Source: Chrysomallon squamiferum
Taxonomy: Eukaryota; Mollusca; Gastropoda; Neomphalida; Peltospiridae
Assembly (NCBI GenBank): GCA_012295275.1
Contig: CM022669.1
Coordinates: 13,697,672-13,752,671, forward strand
Reading direction: 5' to 3'
DNA length: 55,000 nt
The stretch's first letter is position 1, and every line of letters begins with the position of its first letter. The translations under genes were made by a program, and so were the position numbers. The notes below the pieces were generated by a model. The model saw nothing but the letters and a program-made list of their open reading frames with translations. It ran no database searches and had not been told where the DNA came from. This document shows positions 25,580-41,746 of this stretch, piece by piece.

Positions 25580-28280
25580 TTAGTTAACTGTAAGAAATAT
25601 ATGATGTTTACAACAAGCTGCTACAATTAATGTATGAGATTAAGATTTATGATACGAGATGGAATAAAGTGTAATTTGTTGTTTTCTCTTTTATGTTTAT
25701 TTTTTCTCTCTCCTTCACTTTCTGTTAATCATGTTCTCTTTCTTTCTTCTTTTCTCTCTCTTTCACTCAAATTATCGTTTCTTCTTTCCCTCTTTCTCTA
25801 TCTGTGTTTTTCTCTCTCTCTTTTATTCAAGTTGTGTTTTCTTCTTTCTCTCCATTTTAATAAATTTGCCTTTTCTTTTTCTTCTTCTTTCTCTCTCCCT
25901 TTAAAATAGCTGTCGTTTCTTCACGCATTCTCTTTGTCTATGTCTGTCTGTTTATGTTATTCAGTCTATATTTTTTTTCTTGTTGTTGTTACGAAAATTC
26001 TCACCAGTCTTCTGTGACAATCTTGAAAACATTTTGAGCTTCTATAATGTATTTCAAACAAAAGGCATACTAATAAAATTATGCAATTTTATTGAATTAT
26101 ATACATCTTTAATGATTTGTCTTATTTCTTAGTATTCAACAGTATACAATAAACATATGTAATAACTTTAGTTATTGATGCCTTTCGTCAAAGAAAAATT
26201 ATCAATTCCATAACCATTTTGTGACTTTTGTACTAAAATACCCTTTGAACTTTGTCCTCCATTTGAAAATTGGGTGTAATTTGATTGTACACATCTGCTT
26301 GACGATATAATTTGAATACACGAGAATGTATGTTTGTAATAACGCTGTACAAACAGACTCCATTATAAAACTAATGATCTGAAACGCGTTTTATGAAGAA
26401 TTAATTCATGTAGTGATATGTCAAAAACATTTGGTTCTTAATGTCTGCGGTATTATAATGTGGAGAATTGTCCCACGGAATACTCTTTCTTCTGTGTGTA
26501 ATTCAATTTATTGAATACGATCGTTTTCGTTTTGTACTATTTTATATCAGCTTGGGAAAAAAGTATTGCGTAACTATTAACTGATTTTTATAATTAAAAC
26601 TGCATTTTGTTTAGAATGTAAAGGTCTATGTTACAAGACATACTTCTATTCATAAACATGGTAGGGTAGGATGACTGAGGTGGGGTCGTATTATTGAATT
26701 CAGCTCACGTGCAGGGCAAGATGCAATTCAGTTCTGACAGAGTAATATGCTTCCAAAGCCAAGTATGTCTCAGTTTGTATTTCTCAAGGGAATTATCGCC
26801 CTGAGGATTATCCAGTTTCTGCATTGAAACATCTCTCGCTAATATCTGATATCTTTCAACATATGCAAATTTATCAGATAATCACTAAAAAGCTTTTTTG
26901 CATTCATTTTCTTCAGATTATTTGTTTTTACTTCTTTTTTTTTTTTTTCTTTTTTTTTACTTACGTGACGAAAAATCTTATGAAAACATATTCAATTGTT
27001 CACCCGAACATACTGAAATGTAGGCCAAAAACAAACTAATGTTAAAACTCGTACTGATTAAAACCTGCAACACAGTAATCACAATAATATTTATGAGAAT
27101 TTTTTTATGAGTGAGGGCAAAAACGAAACCATGTATAATGTATAGGTACGCCACACTAGAATGAAATAGAGTGATTCTTAAGAAGAATATATAATAATAA
27201 TAATTCCCACACTTTCATCAATACAAAAACAGTGCATTGGAAAGAGTAAATGATGCTCGTTATTTCAGCATACATTGGATGTTCGTTTGAACAAAATATC
27301 GTTCTGGGTCGAAAACGCTGACTAACACCCAGGTAACGACGTGTTCATGCCAGAGGAACAAATCTTGTAACGTGCGCGTTGTTCTGAACCACATCACCTG
27401 TTCTCTGTTATCATTATCTTAAAATGTCATTAACACAGACCACAACAACATCAACCTTTTTATCACCATCAAGAATAAATACAACAATTTAAACTATTAA
27501 AACCATTTTTTTTAAAAAGAATACAGATGATTTAATTTTTGAGGTGTACTCATGGTTAGTGACGTCATTATACTTGTTTTTGGTTTGGTTTTATTATTAT
27601 TATTATTTTTACCTGAATTAGTCTTGGTCGTTTTTCTTGGGACCAAACACTGATTTATTGAAAACATTCGCTGCAATGTTGTTAATGGTCGATTTAGAAA
27701 AAAAAAGTCGTAAAACATCTTATTTACAATACCTAGAGAAAAACAGACTGAAATGTCAGTGATTCTAGTGGGTTTTTTTAATTTTATATCTTATTTACCA
27801 CTTATTTATTTCTTAATTTTTTTACTAATTTGATTGCGTCATTTTATGGGTGTCCTGACCATATTATTTTGCATAATAATAATAATAATAATAGCAATTA
27901 TTCTCTGTTCGTTTATAAGAAAGAATCCCCCATACGCCATTGGTTGCTCATGTTTAGGTTGGTTTCCTAACACAAACACGCATTACGCAATTCTGTTGGC
28001 ACAAGGTAAGTTGTTATTTTTACAGTTTATTAGACTCTATTTTTAATACAGAATTTAACACATAATGAAAGCAATGTTGTTGTTAATCCTAAAGATATCT
28101 CTAATAGGTTGTTGTTAATAATGACTGACCATATTTGATTATACTGTAGTATTTTAAAATTATTTTTACTAACAAACTAAGTTGTGCAAATAGTATTATA
28201 TTATACCAGATCAGAAATCTGTAAATTAATAGTATTATTTGTATGTGTATGTATCTATGTAGGCTCTGTGTAGATGTGTG
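25580..28280. other. Upstream part of U3 block; no gene seen
   Basis: Pyrimidine-rich block (25,685-25,980), then sequence matching 14.3-16.2 kb, with an insertion at about 26,490-26,950 relative to U2. Part of that insertion (26,655-26,700) is also present inverted in U4 and U6 near 40,020 and 50,320. No conserved frame was found. Confidence 0.6.
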
Positions 28281-28287
28281 TCTTTCT

Positions 28288-30440
<2,153 letters not shown>

Positions 30441-30504
30441 TCAGAATTGAAGGAAAGAAAACAGTTAGTAATCTTGGAAATTAAGAAACATAAATTAAAT
30501 CATC

Positions 30505-30575
30505 ATATTCTTTGTTCCAGATGTAATCCTAGAGCACAATGGATTATCCTGCTTCGAAGATACAGCTCGTCCATC
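30505..30575 (+). pseudogene. Partial duplicate of claudin-like exon 1 start
   Basis: The sequence TTCCAGATGTAATCCTAGAG, a GAGCACAATGG start context and CCTGCTTCG repeat the leader and first codons of the U3 gene about 120 bp downstream. The flank AATTAAGAAACAT is duplicated with it. Similarity fades after about seven codons, so this is a small tandem duplication of the 5' end, not a second gene. Confidence 0.6.
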
Positions 30576-30662
30576 ATCAGTAAAACTCGGAAATTAAGAA
30601 ACATGTTAAATCATCATATTCTTTTGTTCCAGAAGTAATACTACAATAATTCCCAGAGCACA

Positions 30663-31691
<1,029 letters not shown>

Positions 31692-31759
31692 AATTGTTGC
31701 TACGTTGCTTTACGTAACAACCGGCATCATCTTCGTCTTGGACATTCCCGTTGTATAGT

Positions 31760-32070
31760 AACTCGCTTATATTGTTTCTGATATATAAATGTAATCTCTT
31801 GAAAGAATTTTAGAAATATTTTAATGTATTTTTAACTTTGTGGTCAAATTATTTCATCCGATATTAGGTTGGTTAAATTGTTTCTAATATATAAATGTTA
31901 TCTCTTGAAAGAATTTTAAAAATATTTTAATGTATTTTAAGCTTTGTGGTCAAATTATTTTAGCCGATATTAGCTTGGTTATATATAAATGTAATCTGTC
32001 GAAGGAATTTTAGAAATATTTTAATGTATTTTAAAGTTTGTGGATCCAGTTATTTTAGCCGATATTTGCC
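31760..32070 (+). repeat. Minisatellite, three units, 3' of U3
   Basis: Three diverged units of the 106-bp repeat found after U2, starting near 31,768, 31,873 and 31,980 (the last shortened at its start). Being less uniform than the U2 array, it is the older-looking state. The U2 array has been homogenised more recently. Confidence 0.85.
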
Positions 32071-32074
32071 TGGT

Positions 32075-34342
32075 TTGGAAAATGCATCATACACATACAC
32101 ACACACACGCACGCACACACACAGATGCAATAATTTGTTATGGTGTAGAGTAATCAAAAAGACATTGGGGGTTATACGTACTTTTAGACAGAAGCATGAA
32201 CAACAACAACAACATTGTGTCAGGTTACTGAAATAAAACATAAATAAAATAAAATAAATAAATGAAATAAAATGGCAGTTTGAAATATGTCTGTGAATGA
32301 ACTGAAAATTAATTAATTTGTTGAACAAGAAAAAATACTGTAATTTTGGTATTGGGCGCTTTTGCGTATTACAACTAACGATCATTTACTATGTATTTAC
32401 TTTTAATATTATAACAATAAAGTTTTAAATTGATTTCAATTGTTTTTCATATGCTAACAGTCACAAATACATACGAATGTATGTATATGTATATATACTA
32501 TTATGTGTGTGTATGTATATTTATTTGACATAAAGATTATAAATAAATAAATAAATAAATAAATAAGAAAGTAAACAAAGAAAGACAACAGGTCATCGTA
32601 TATGTTTAACACTCTCACTTCTAGAAAACTCATTATTATTTTCATTGTAGCAGCAACATATTTTCATGATGCATGATGACATGAGCAGGAAAGCACATAC
32701 CACAGACTTTAATAAACAAGGGGCGCTGGCTGAACTTGCCAGTAACTGTGTCAAAAAAAGAGTACAAGTGTCCAGTAAACTAAGTCTTTGGAAATAACAT
32801 TTTTAAGCAGAAATAAAAATATTAAAAAGCAGATTTAGTTGGTATATAGAGATTTTTACTTGCAAACAATAAAAGATTTACAATATCTAAGGGGACTTAA
32901 CTCTTGTTGGATTAATTTGCAACTAATTAGGATACCATTCGGTGACGAGCATATGTGTTTAATTATTATTATTATTATTGTTGCTGCTGTTGTTATTATT
33001 ATAATTATTATTGTTGCTGCTGTTGTTATTATTATAATTATTATTATTATTATAACCACTACTACTACAACAACAACAACTAGTACTACTATGATTATTA
33101 TTATTAATATTATTATTAGTATTATTACTTGACAACATCGTTATTGATCCCTCACACATTTATCTGCATAACTCTAAAAAAAATAATACGAAGAAAAATA
33201 CAATAAATAAATAAATAAAATAAATATATACATATAGGTAAATAAATAAAGAAAGAACCTTTTCTAAAAATCGACCGATACTGAACTTATTCGTTAGATA
33301 TATGATTATCATGAATGGATCAAATATTTTTTTTCTATGGATAATATTTTCTTCATTCTTTAGATATTAAATATTACTATCATTAAAATTAGCAGATTCA
33401 GAAAACGATTGGTCTTTTTGTTGTTTTAATTCTTAATGTTTTTCTCTTGATTTAAAGTTAACTGCCAATACTGGCAGTGAACAAGTTTTATCTCTTCACT
33501 TGAACTACGGCTCTCCTGCTGTATGATTATCTGTAATACAGTAACGATTTTATCAGTGCGTCTTCAAGTGGGATCAGCCAGTGGTAAAAAGATGATATAA
33601 TTACTGAATGCAAAACAAAATAAGTCTCGAAGTATTTAAAAAGAATAATTAAAAATTAAGCACATTTAAGTCGGTTATGTAAAATGGAACTACTGATTTA
33701 TGTTTTTCTTTGTTTTTTTCTATTATTGTTGTTATTATTTTTTTTATTTAATTATTTTTTTGATATTTTCTTCTTCTTCTTCTTCTTCTAACGTGAGACT
33801 GTAAAACTGTTAGGTGAAGGTTTTAATTTACGAATAAATAGTCCTGTTGTTTTCCTAAGCTGGAGATAGCTGTTTTAACACGTTCTGAGGTACCTCGGTA
33901 CGTTTCCAACCAGCTCTCTTGTTTCAGTTTATTGTTAATTGTTTTACATTATTTTCATTATGTAATGACGACTTTTATAAAAGAAATAAAGAATTTACAA
34001 ATATAATAACTGTTTTATAATGGCTTAAATATTAAAATTTAATGCACATTATTTGTTTATAATGGAATTGTTTCAATTGATTTTTATTACTGGCCCTGTT
34101 ATCGAAATGCAAGTGAGAATATACGCACGTAGAAACTGAAAACAAACGTTTTTCTGAAGATCTGCTTTTATATATTTGCCTGTGTTATCTGACGAACACA
34201 TTTTTCTTTCTGTTGGCATCCAGGAAATGTTTTAGGAATTAAAAACTTGTTTCAAAATCTTATTTAATGGTGGATTTTGTTTATAAATAGTTGATATATT
34301 TTCTTTAGAAGCTGAATTAAAACTTTTACAAATAATGAATTT

Positions 34343-34431
<89 letters not shown>

Positions 34432-34730
34432 AAGACAGTCAGCAACAGCAAAAATATCAGACCTGCTTGATAAAACTGAAATTACAGATAACAGCTTTCG
34501 AATAAACGAACACATAGACGGAAAAGAAAACCAATACCTAGTCGAATATGTCAAACTGATGAAAAAAATATCAGAAAACATTTCTCTTGGCTTCGAATTT
34601 ACTTGTTTCATAAAAAAATAAAACAGTCCAAAGAATGTGTTTAAAGATTTATCAAATTTGTTCCATTAGCTTAGTAACTGACTGTGATTTCGGTGTCTGT
34701 GTAAACAAGTTTATATTAGCTAGTCACATA
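32075..34730 (+). other. 3' flank of U3: R1, R2 and simple repeats; no gene seen
   Basis: Contains R1 (about 32,680-32,790), R2 with TTA/GTT tracts (32,878-33,140), a CTT tract near 33,770, and a pure CT tract (34,347-34,428). It matches the U1, U2 and U5 flanks. The CT tract position corresponds to 7,557 and 45,375. Confidence 0.65.
34347..34428. repeat. (CT)n microsatellite
   Basis: Pure CT run of about 82 bp in the 3' flank of U3, equivalent to the GA run at 7,557 and the CT run at 45,375. Confidence 0.95.
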
Positions 34731-34980
34731 TACAGAGGACAATCAACACACAGTGGACTGTGGAGTTTTCAAGTGGACCAGAAATACCCCAACCCCGCCG
34801 CCAATAACACTATCCCACCAGCCCCCCACCACCACCACCATTCCCGCAAGCTCACGCCAACGCATCGACGGATACCGTAGTAGCTGTTATGACCACGTGC
34901 TGCAAGTGTTCGTGTGGCCAGCACACGAGGCTGAACTTCCGGAGAAATCTCTAATTTACGGTATGGTTTCATGATTTCCG
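34730..34980 (+). repeat. Dispersed GC-richer segment shared by three blocks (copy 2)
   Basis: Direct counterpart of 6,308-6,597 (inverted). Two overlapping frames are open, one giving HHHHH and the other TTTT across the same CAC run. The frame that is open in U1 is not the one best kept here, which argues against coding. Confidence 0.55.
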
Positions 34981-34989
34981 ACAAAAAGG

Positions 34990-35511
34990 TTATGCAGTTG
35001 TTGTTATTGTTTTTTTTTTCTCAGCTTTGTAATTGTGTAAACACAGTTGTTTGTGTGTCTGTCTAGTTCAGTCTACAGACGTCAGTGTTAAACACATATT
35101 TCAAAACAACTACCTAAAGTTCAGAATGAATTTTTTGCTTTTTCTTTCCATCTTTCGCGTGCTGAAGTTATGATGATTATATTTTCTTTTTTATGTGTTA
35201 GCTGTAAAGTTTTATCTTTTCCATTCACATGCTTAAATATAAAAATATCTCATATAAATGATATTTTCTTTATCATGTGTGTAGTTAGCATAAATGTAAA
35301 TTATTTTGTTATGATAGTCTTCTGCTATAATAATCACTGAAATGTTTTAACTGTGACAGTTCATTTGCTAAAGACTTTGTTACTGATACAGATGTTAACG
35401 TATTTATTTATAAATTTACGTATATTTTTGTGTTTGTGTGTTTCCCTGTTTACGGACAAAGAGAATATCCATATAATGATCAGTCAATACGAATATAACA
35501 GACAGAGACAC

Positions 35512-35556
<45 letters not shown>

Positions 35557-35880
35557 CGTGTATGCATATATACATTAATAATACATACATATAGAATTCC
35601 GTGAAAAAAATCGTTTTTTTCTCAAGTCAAGACATATAAAAAATAAATAAAAAATTAAGAAAATAGAAAATAAAGATCTTTAAATGTAAAAATAAGAAAT
35701 TTTTTAAAACTACACTTAAAATTCAGGTTTCAAAAATCACGCACTAAAAATGAATATGTATGGATAGTTCTATTTGAAGTATTACACTTTTATTCAGATT
35801 AAATTACTGAGATTAATTTATATATCAAAAACAATAATAACATAATAGTCAAAGAAAGAAGAATGTTTTGAAACAATATA
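34990..35880. other. Spacer between convergent copies U3 and U4; no gene seen
   Basis: AT-rich sequence with a CA tract (35,510-35,550). This is the centre of the inverted pair: left of it matches U1 (inverted), right of it is the 3' end of U4. The same centre recurs near 46.4-46.7 kb. Confidence 0.6.
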
Positions 35881-35886
35881 AGGGAG

Positions 35887-36724
35887 TTACGATCCAACGG
35901 CATTGTCCATGACGAAGGCGATGCCGGTTGCTACGTAAAGCAACGCAGCGACAATTTCCAGAATTAACGACCACCCGAAGCCTGTTATCGGAGCAAAAAG
36001 GAGCACTCCAATTAAAATTAGAAGGGCTGAAAAAACAAGCAAAAAATAAAATAAAATAAATAAATAAAATAAGGAAAGTCGGAGATTATCTTGCTAAATA
36101 AAATGAAGTAATGAATACACGGATGAATTAATGTATGTTTCGATATATATTTATATATAAATATATAAAACTTTTTTTTATTAATAGATAATTTAATTGA
36201 TCCCATGTACGCCACTTAATAGGCAGGTCTGAGGTATGAAATTTTACTGCTAATACACTATATCACTCTATACCTGTAACAAAAGCGAGAACCATGGAAA
36301 CAGTCTTTATAATCTTCGTGGCCAATGCTTCCACGAACAGGAAGCAAGCTGTCAAAACGAGGCAGGCCACTCCTGCTAGGAAAGCAATGATTTCCATGGC
36401 AGAGGTAGTTTTCAGATTGTCTGTTTCTGAAAAGATAGAATATAAAATTTAAAAATGAGGAAGATATATAAATATATATATATATATTTAATTTCTTTTG
36501 TTTTGTTTATTTCAGTGTTGTAAAACATATAACTTCTTTTACAAATATATATTAACGTAAATCGATTTTGTAAAACGGCAATAGCAATACCTTAAATAAA
36601 TGTTCATAAATATATAGAAGACAAGAATTATTTTAAAACAGGATTATATTTTCTTATAACTTTCAGATTAGCTTCTTATAAACAGTCTTAGGAAGAAAGA
36701 TCAATGGATTTTGGTTGTGATATT

Positions 36725-36786
<62 letters not shown>

Positions 36787-37019
36787 TGAATAAACTATCC
36801 ATTATTGCTCTTGTATTCACGTAAAAGTACACAAAACATACTTTCGGCTTCCGGCATTTCGTGACAAGTTCCCGAACTGCAGTATTCAAAGAGACCCATA
36901 GAGACGCCATTCTGGTCTAACCAGTAGGGTGTTGAAAAACTGATTAAGTGAAAGAGTAGTGAGGCAATGCAAAGTCCAAACGCTACTTTAACAAGCATGG
37001 AGGAAGCAGGAAACGGCAT
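35887..37019 (-). CDS. Claudin/PMP22-like four-helix membrane protein, copy U4 (intact)
   Basis: Exons 37,019-36,842, 36,426-36,274 and 36,026-35,887. All splice sites are GT-AG and phase 1. The product is 156 residues, starting MPFPASSMLVKVAFGLCIAS. Helix 1 is about residues 9-29. The outer loop carries W33 and GLFEYC-SSGT-C (C47, C52), the claudin-family W-GL(W/F)-C-C signature with an unusually short spacing between the cysteines. Helix 2 is about 70-92, helix 3 about 100-121 and helix 4 about 131-150, ending NAVGS. The second outer loop is seven residues shorter than in U6. Members of this superfamily organise cell junctions, modify channels or shape membranes; which of these applies cannot be told. 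No sign of damage. It sits convergent with U3 and has its closest relative in U6, 11 kb away. Confidence 0.8.
36730..36784. repeat. (GA)n in intron 1 of U4
   Basis: Pure GA run of about 55 bp, the shortest of the intron 1 tracts. It lies just past the donor (CT on the coding strand). Confidence 0.95.
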
Positions 37020-37039
37020 TGTGCTCTGGGAATTGCTGT

Positions 37040-38240
37040 AGTATTACTTCTGGAACAAAGAATATGACGATTTAACATGTTTCTTAGTTTGAAGTTTTTT
37101 GGTGACACACAAACTGTATATTCGTGTTTTGTTTTCTTCAAATATTCAATTTTGAATTTACTAATATCTTTCTGGATAGGGTATTTTTCAGTTATTAATT
37201 AAAACCTATACAAATAAATGAATAAATAAATAGAAACATTTACGTTCGTGATAATGACTTCTAAAATTAATTGCAAATTTATTTATATATAGTTATTGTC
37301 ATAAATCATGCCGTATACTTTCTCGTCATGATCCTATCAGTTTCTAAGAGAAGTAATATATCAGTGCTCCGCTTTAGTAAATAACTAAAACCAAACAAAT
37401 AATCATTATTTCTAGGTGACTAAGTAAATGCTATTAATAGTACAACACCATCTGAAAAACTTAAGAAACTGTTCTTGCATTCTTAATTCGATTTTCAGAC
37501 GTAGCGTTCCAAAATTACCAGCGTTTGTCAGTGGCCAGTCCTCTTTTTTTCAAATCTGTGATTAAGAAAATTCCAGTGAGTGGATTTTGAATAAACCAGC
37601 GAGTAGTCCCAAGAAAAACACCAAGATTGGTTGAATATAAACATCCCCCCCCCAAAAAAAACAAAAATAAAGATAAAAAAACCACAAGAAAACACGATCC
37701 AAGTATAGTGACATACTAACCGCGAGTATACCTGTTGGTGAGGAGGTTCAAGTTGTGGTCGTTGTTGTTAATGACATTTTAAGATAATGATAACAGAGAA
37801 CAGATGATGTGGTTCAGAACAACGCACATGTTACGACAAGGTTTGTCCCTCTGGCAAGATTAAATAACCTGGATGTCAATCAGCGTTTTTATCTTTTATC
37901 TCATGCTGCGTTTTCTGTTTTGTTTTGTCTTCCAGATATCCAAGGATCGTTTGTATCTTTTTTTTTTTTTTTTTTTGTCTTTTTCTCTTGCTTCTCCCTC
38001 TTTCCAGCGCTAATGACGCACGTTTATGCCGTTTTTTACGATCGAGAATATCAAATTGGATTTGTTAAAATAATGTATATTAACCCAGATTTTATTTATT
38101 TCCTCCATTTATCAACCAGTCACCAGTATATAATTAAGGACTTCAAATGGAGTTGTCAGTTTATTTAACAATAAAGTTATCAACTGTTATTAAAAGTATT
38201 AGACACATTCTATAGCACAAAAGTGACTCATTCTATAGTA
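37040..38240. other. 5' flank of U4; no gene seen
   Basis: Shared with U6 (48,050-49,320) and U1. A plus-strand frame at 37,809-38,168 is also open at 48,902-49,258 and begins with the same codons, but the third copy (reverse complement of about 29,640-29,960) lacks a short stretch and is out of frame. I treat it as non-coding. Confidence 0.55.
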
Positions 38241-38244
38241 ATAT

Positions 38245-38354
38245 GTTCACACATGCACAGTGGCGTACGTACGGAAAATGGCAAGAATTGAAATTGCGCC
38301 AGGTCCCAAAGTAGCCGGATTTAATACTTTCAGCCCGTAATAATAATAATAAAA

Positions 38355-38408
<54 letters not shown>

Positions 38409-39137
38409 CATCGTTATAGCCGTAACTACACTGTCTACTCAAATGTTTACTTGAATTTTTTTTTTCTGTTTTTATTATTATTATTTTTTTGAATACAAAG
38501 CTTTTATAAATATAAATCTCTGTTCCAATAGAAACATTTACCTCTGAATGAATTCCTTTATGTCTACGGTTACCGTTTGAAGTCGTTCTTGATGATGATG
38601 ATGAGGTTTCTGTTGTGGTTATTGTTAATAAAATTCTAAGATCACAATAACAGATAACAAAGAACATGTTACGACAAGATGAGTCTATCTAGCTGTCAGT
38701 CAGCATTTTTATCTTTTATCCTCCCCCCCCCGCTGTATTTACTGCTCGTTTTTTCTTCCATATCAAGAGGTCGTTTGTATCTTTTTTTTCTTTATCCCTC
38801 TTTCCAGCGCTAATCATTCACGTTTATACCCTTCTTTATGATCTTGAATACGAAATTCTATTTTTTCAAATAATGTGCGTTAACTCAAAATTAATTTATT
38901 TCCTACATTTATTAACGAGTCAACACTATATAATTAATTACTTCAAATGGAGTTATCACAGTATTTAACGATAATTAGTTAGCAACTCTTATTAAAAGTA
39001 TTAGACATATTCTGTAACAAAAATTGACTCATTCTATAGTAATATGTTCACACATGAACACTGGCGCACCTACGCAAACTGGAAAGAACTGAAATTGCAC
39101 CAGGTCCCAAAGTAGCCGGATTTAATACTTTCAGCTC

Positions 39138-39170
<33 letters not shown>

Positions 39171-39380
39171 GTAATAACTACATTGAATAGTGAGGCAAAT
39201 ACCTCATACCGAAACTGATGAATTTTCTGGATTTTTTTATTTTAGTATTATTTTTTTTAAATATAAATCTCCATTCCGATAGAAATGATAAGGACTGAAT
39301 GAATTCGTTTATGTTTACGGTTGCCGTTTGAAGTCTACCTTAGACCCCTCTCCCCAAACTGTTCTTGACCCGCTCTGCTC
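38245..39380 (-). mobile_element. Two MITE-like elements in U4
   Basis: Two units (about 38,250-38,600 and 39,055-39,370), opposite in orientation to those in U2 and U3. The first begins with CAGTGGCGTACGTACG, the best preserved terminus, and has an AAT tract at 38,338-38,408. The second has AAT at 39,139-39,172. Confidence 0.5.
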
Positions 39381-40145
39381 GGCGATTCAGTGTTTTTATC
39401 TCATTTCAAAAAGAGTCTAGTAACGGCCATGATAATAATAGATAACGTCGTTTACACTGCTCAGGTGCCCTCAAAGCCTGTGTCAGCGAAGAAAATCTTT
39501 TTTTCAAGGGAGGATCCTAAGTACACCAAAATAACGAGCAACATTTCCTCTTTCCAGTGCAGTTTCTGTACAGATGTTAACGTGCGAATTTTATTTTATT
39601 TATTTATTTATTTTTTGAGCATCATGCTGTTCCATGCACTTACAGAGCGTGGCGTGTCATCCTATGCGTCAAAAAACACACATGGTTTAGTATCTACCCT
39701 CCGTGATTGAAAAAAATAAAAATAAACCACACATTAATATTAGTGTGATCACTGTGTTGCAGGTTTTAATCAGTGCAAGTTTTAACATTAGTTTGTTTTT
39801 GGCCTATATTTCAGTATCTTCTGGTAAATAATTGCATATGTTTTCATAAAACCTTTATGTTAGAAAAAAAAAAATCAAGCAGAAGGAAAGGAATACAAAT
39901 TTGGACATCTTGAAAGTTATCAGATATAACATGGAATGTTTGTTTGCAGATAGTGGATAATCCTCACGAAACTGATAATTCATAACTTGACCCCTACCCC
40001 ATAATCAACTCATAACTTGACCCCTACCTCAGGCAACCTACCCTACCATGTTTGTGGTTTGAAGAATGTCATGTTTTCTTTTGTTTCAGGGAGAGATTTA
40101 TTTTTCAAAAACGATCTGTAACATGAAAAAATTATCGGAGTTAGA

Positions 40146-40146
40146 A

Positions 40147-40187
<41 letters not shown>

Positions 40188-40188
40188 T
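40146..40188. repeat. (AAT)n tract at a block junction
   Basis: The outer edge of U4 (…ATGAAAAAATTATCGGAGTT) runs into AAT repeats and the next base is inside a transporter exon. The equivalent edge of U6 also ends in an AAT tract (50,444-50,468) but continues into different sequence. Confidence 0.85.
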
Positions 40189-40317
40189 TCAGGAAGCCGA
40201 TCAAGAATCTGCCAGCACTGAACATGTCTGAGTTCACGGACCACGAGAGGAGGAGAGCCAGAATGCCCTGGCACCAGAAGAAGATGAGCATCACCCATTT
40301 GCGGCCGAACCGGTAGA
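40187..40317 (-). pseudogene. SLC22-type transporter exon fragment (second copy)
   Basis: Starts after an AG acceptor at 40,318-40,319 and reads YRFGRKWVMLIFFWCQGILA followed by SWSVNSDMFSAGRFLIGFLN. This resembles the segment of SLC22 organic ion transporters that begins with the RFGRK loop motif after the second helix. The reading frame passes into ATT repeats where the homologous exon at 41.75 kb has a GTAAGT donor, so the donor has been lost. It is out of order relative to the other two pieces, which implies a separate duplicate. Confidence 0.65.
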
Positions 40318-40649
40318 CTGAAAGAAAAAAACAAACAAATCAAAGTCTTCCCATAGTACGATAATTTCTTTCTTTTCTATTAATTTTTAAAATGTATTTA
40401 TTCATTTATTTATTTTTAAGTGATGACTGAGAATAATAATTTTAAGTAAATAAATACATAAACAAAAACGGAAATAATAGTTATAATATGCGTAGATACT
40501 AGACCATTTTGTCCGAAAACGGTTTCAGAAGTGCATTCATTTTCCACTGTTAAATATAATACGTTATTTACATTAGATTATTTACTTCAGGTATTTTAAG
40601 CCTTAGTTAAGAAAACAGTTTTAGATTTCATTATGTATAAACACACGCG

Positions 40650-40809
<160 letters not shown>

Positions 40810-40864
40810 GTTTTAAATTCATTATTTGTAAAAGTTTTAATTCCGATAACTAAGAAGAACTCAC

Positions 40865-41011
40865 AAAGCAAAAGGTATGGTGAGAAAAATGGGCAAGGAG
40901 AGAGCTGTCTCTAAGTTTCTCCAATCATACACGAGGTAACCTAGCAACGCCAGCGTCATGATTCCTGCCACCCAGAATATCTGCATGTATACAGAAGGCA
41001 GCATTCGATGA
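40865..41011 (-). pseudogene. SLC22-type transporter exon (helix pair near DWR motif)
   Basis: 147-bp exon between an AG acceptor (TTCCAG) and a GTGAGT donor. It reads HRMLPSVYMQIFWVAGIMTL and YLVYDWRNLETALSLP, the region of SLC22 carriers where a helix is followed by the conserved DWR and LALSLP motifs. The exon itself is open. It starts in phase 2 while the nearest upstream transporter exon ends in phase 0, so at least one exon is missing between them. The rest of the twelve-helix carrier is absent, so no working transporter is possible from this locus alone. Confidence 0.65.
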
Positions 41012-41079
41012 CTGGAAGGAAATATTTCAATCATTATCACATAGGCAATCAGAGATGTCGGCTGTTAACGATACAAACA

Positions 41080-41200
41080 GAGAATTAATTATATGTTGTA
41101 ACTATAGAAACTATTAATTATATGCTATAGCTACAGAATTAATTATATGCTCTAACTATAGAATTGATTATATGCTATAACTATAGAAACTATAGAAATA
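41080..41200. repeat. Short minisatellite, unit about 25-29 bp
   Basis: About four units of a sequence like AGAATTAATTATATGC plus TATAACTAT, in the space between the two transporter exons. Confidence 0.75.
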
Positions 41201-41209
41201 TATATACTG

Positions 41210-41740
41210 AACAACAAGATACACTCAACAGAAATATAAGTGGATTGCTTATAAATGATCTTGATTACAAATGTATTATATTCATAATACGAGAGTCAAA
41301 ATAATGACAAGTATATTCAGAAATGTATGTAAATTATAAATGAAATATATAGATAGCAAACAGATCCCTTGCAGTCGGTTTTATATGTGGTTCCCTAAAA
41401 CGGTAAACAGTCCAACGTGTCAAAGGTGTCAAATATAAATATTTAAATATCCTTATATTTCAGAAAAATTATCAAAAGTCCATGACAGAGTCCATTAAAA
41501 TAAGAATAATAAAATAATGTTTTTTTAGTGTTTGCGAAAACTCTGTATTTCCTTACGCCAGTATTTCCCGCAAAGCACTGTTTTGTGAATGTTTAGTTAT
41601 GAAGGATGTGAGAGCACAAAACAGTGACAATCCTTTATTATTTATTCTTTTTTTAACCTTCCGTCCTCATTCGTCTGTCTCGTCGTTCGATCGTTCATCA
41701 TTCGTTGTTCTTTCTTTTCCCTCATTCAAACGAACAACGT
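41210..41740. other. Intron-like spacer in transporter relic; no gene seen
   Basis: Ordinary AT-rich sequence between transporter exons, not found in the duplicated blocks. Nothing recognised. Confidence 0.5.
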
Positions 41741-41746
41741 ACTTAC

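Larger units (their letters stand above)
35600..40145 (-). repeat. Duplicated block U4 (inverted relative to U3)
   Basis: Minus-strand copy of the claudin-like gene and its upstream flank: 37.8-39.9 kb is the reverse complement of parts of 27.0-30.0 kb, including both MITE-like units. It is repeated in the same orientation at about 46.4-50.44 kb. The outer edge falls in an AAT tract at 40,150. Confidence 0.8.

Noticed and set aside
34635-34974. Overlapping plus-strand frames with His-, Pro- or Thr-rich runs, and the related frames at 6,308-6,803 and 46,168-46,371
   Set aside because: Different frames are open in different copies and homopeptide runs come from a CAC repeat; no conserved protein results.
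37809-38168. Plus-strand open frame of 119 codons, with a near-identical partner at 48,902-49,258 and shared start and stop
   Set aside because: It contains a poly-T derived Phe run and has no domain. The third copy of the sequence (reverse complement of about 29,640-29,960) lacks a short stretch and is out of frame. Openness in two recent duplicates is not independent evidence.
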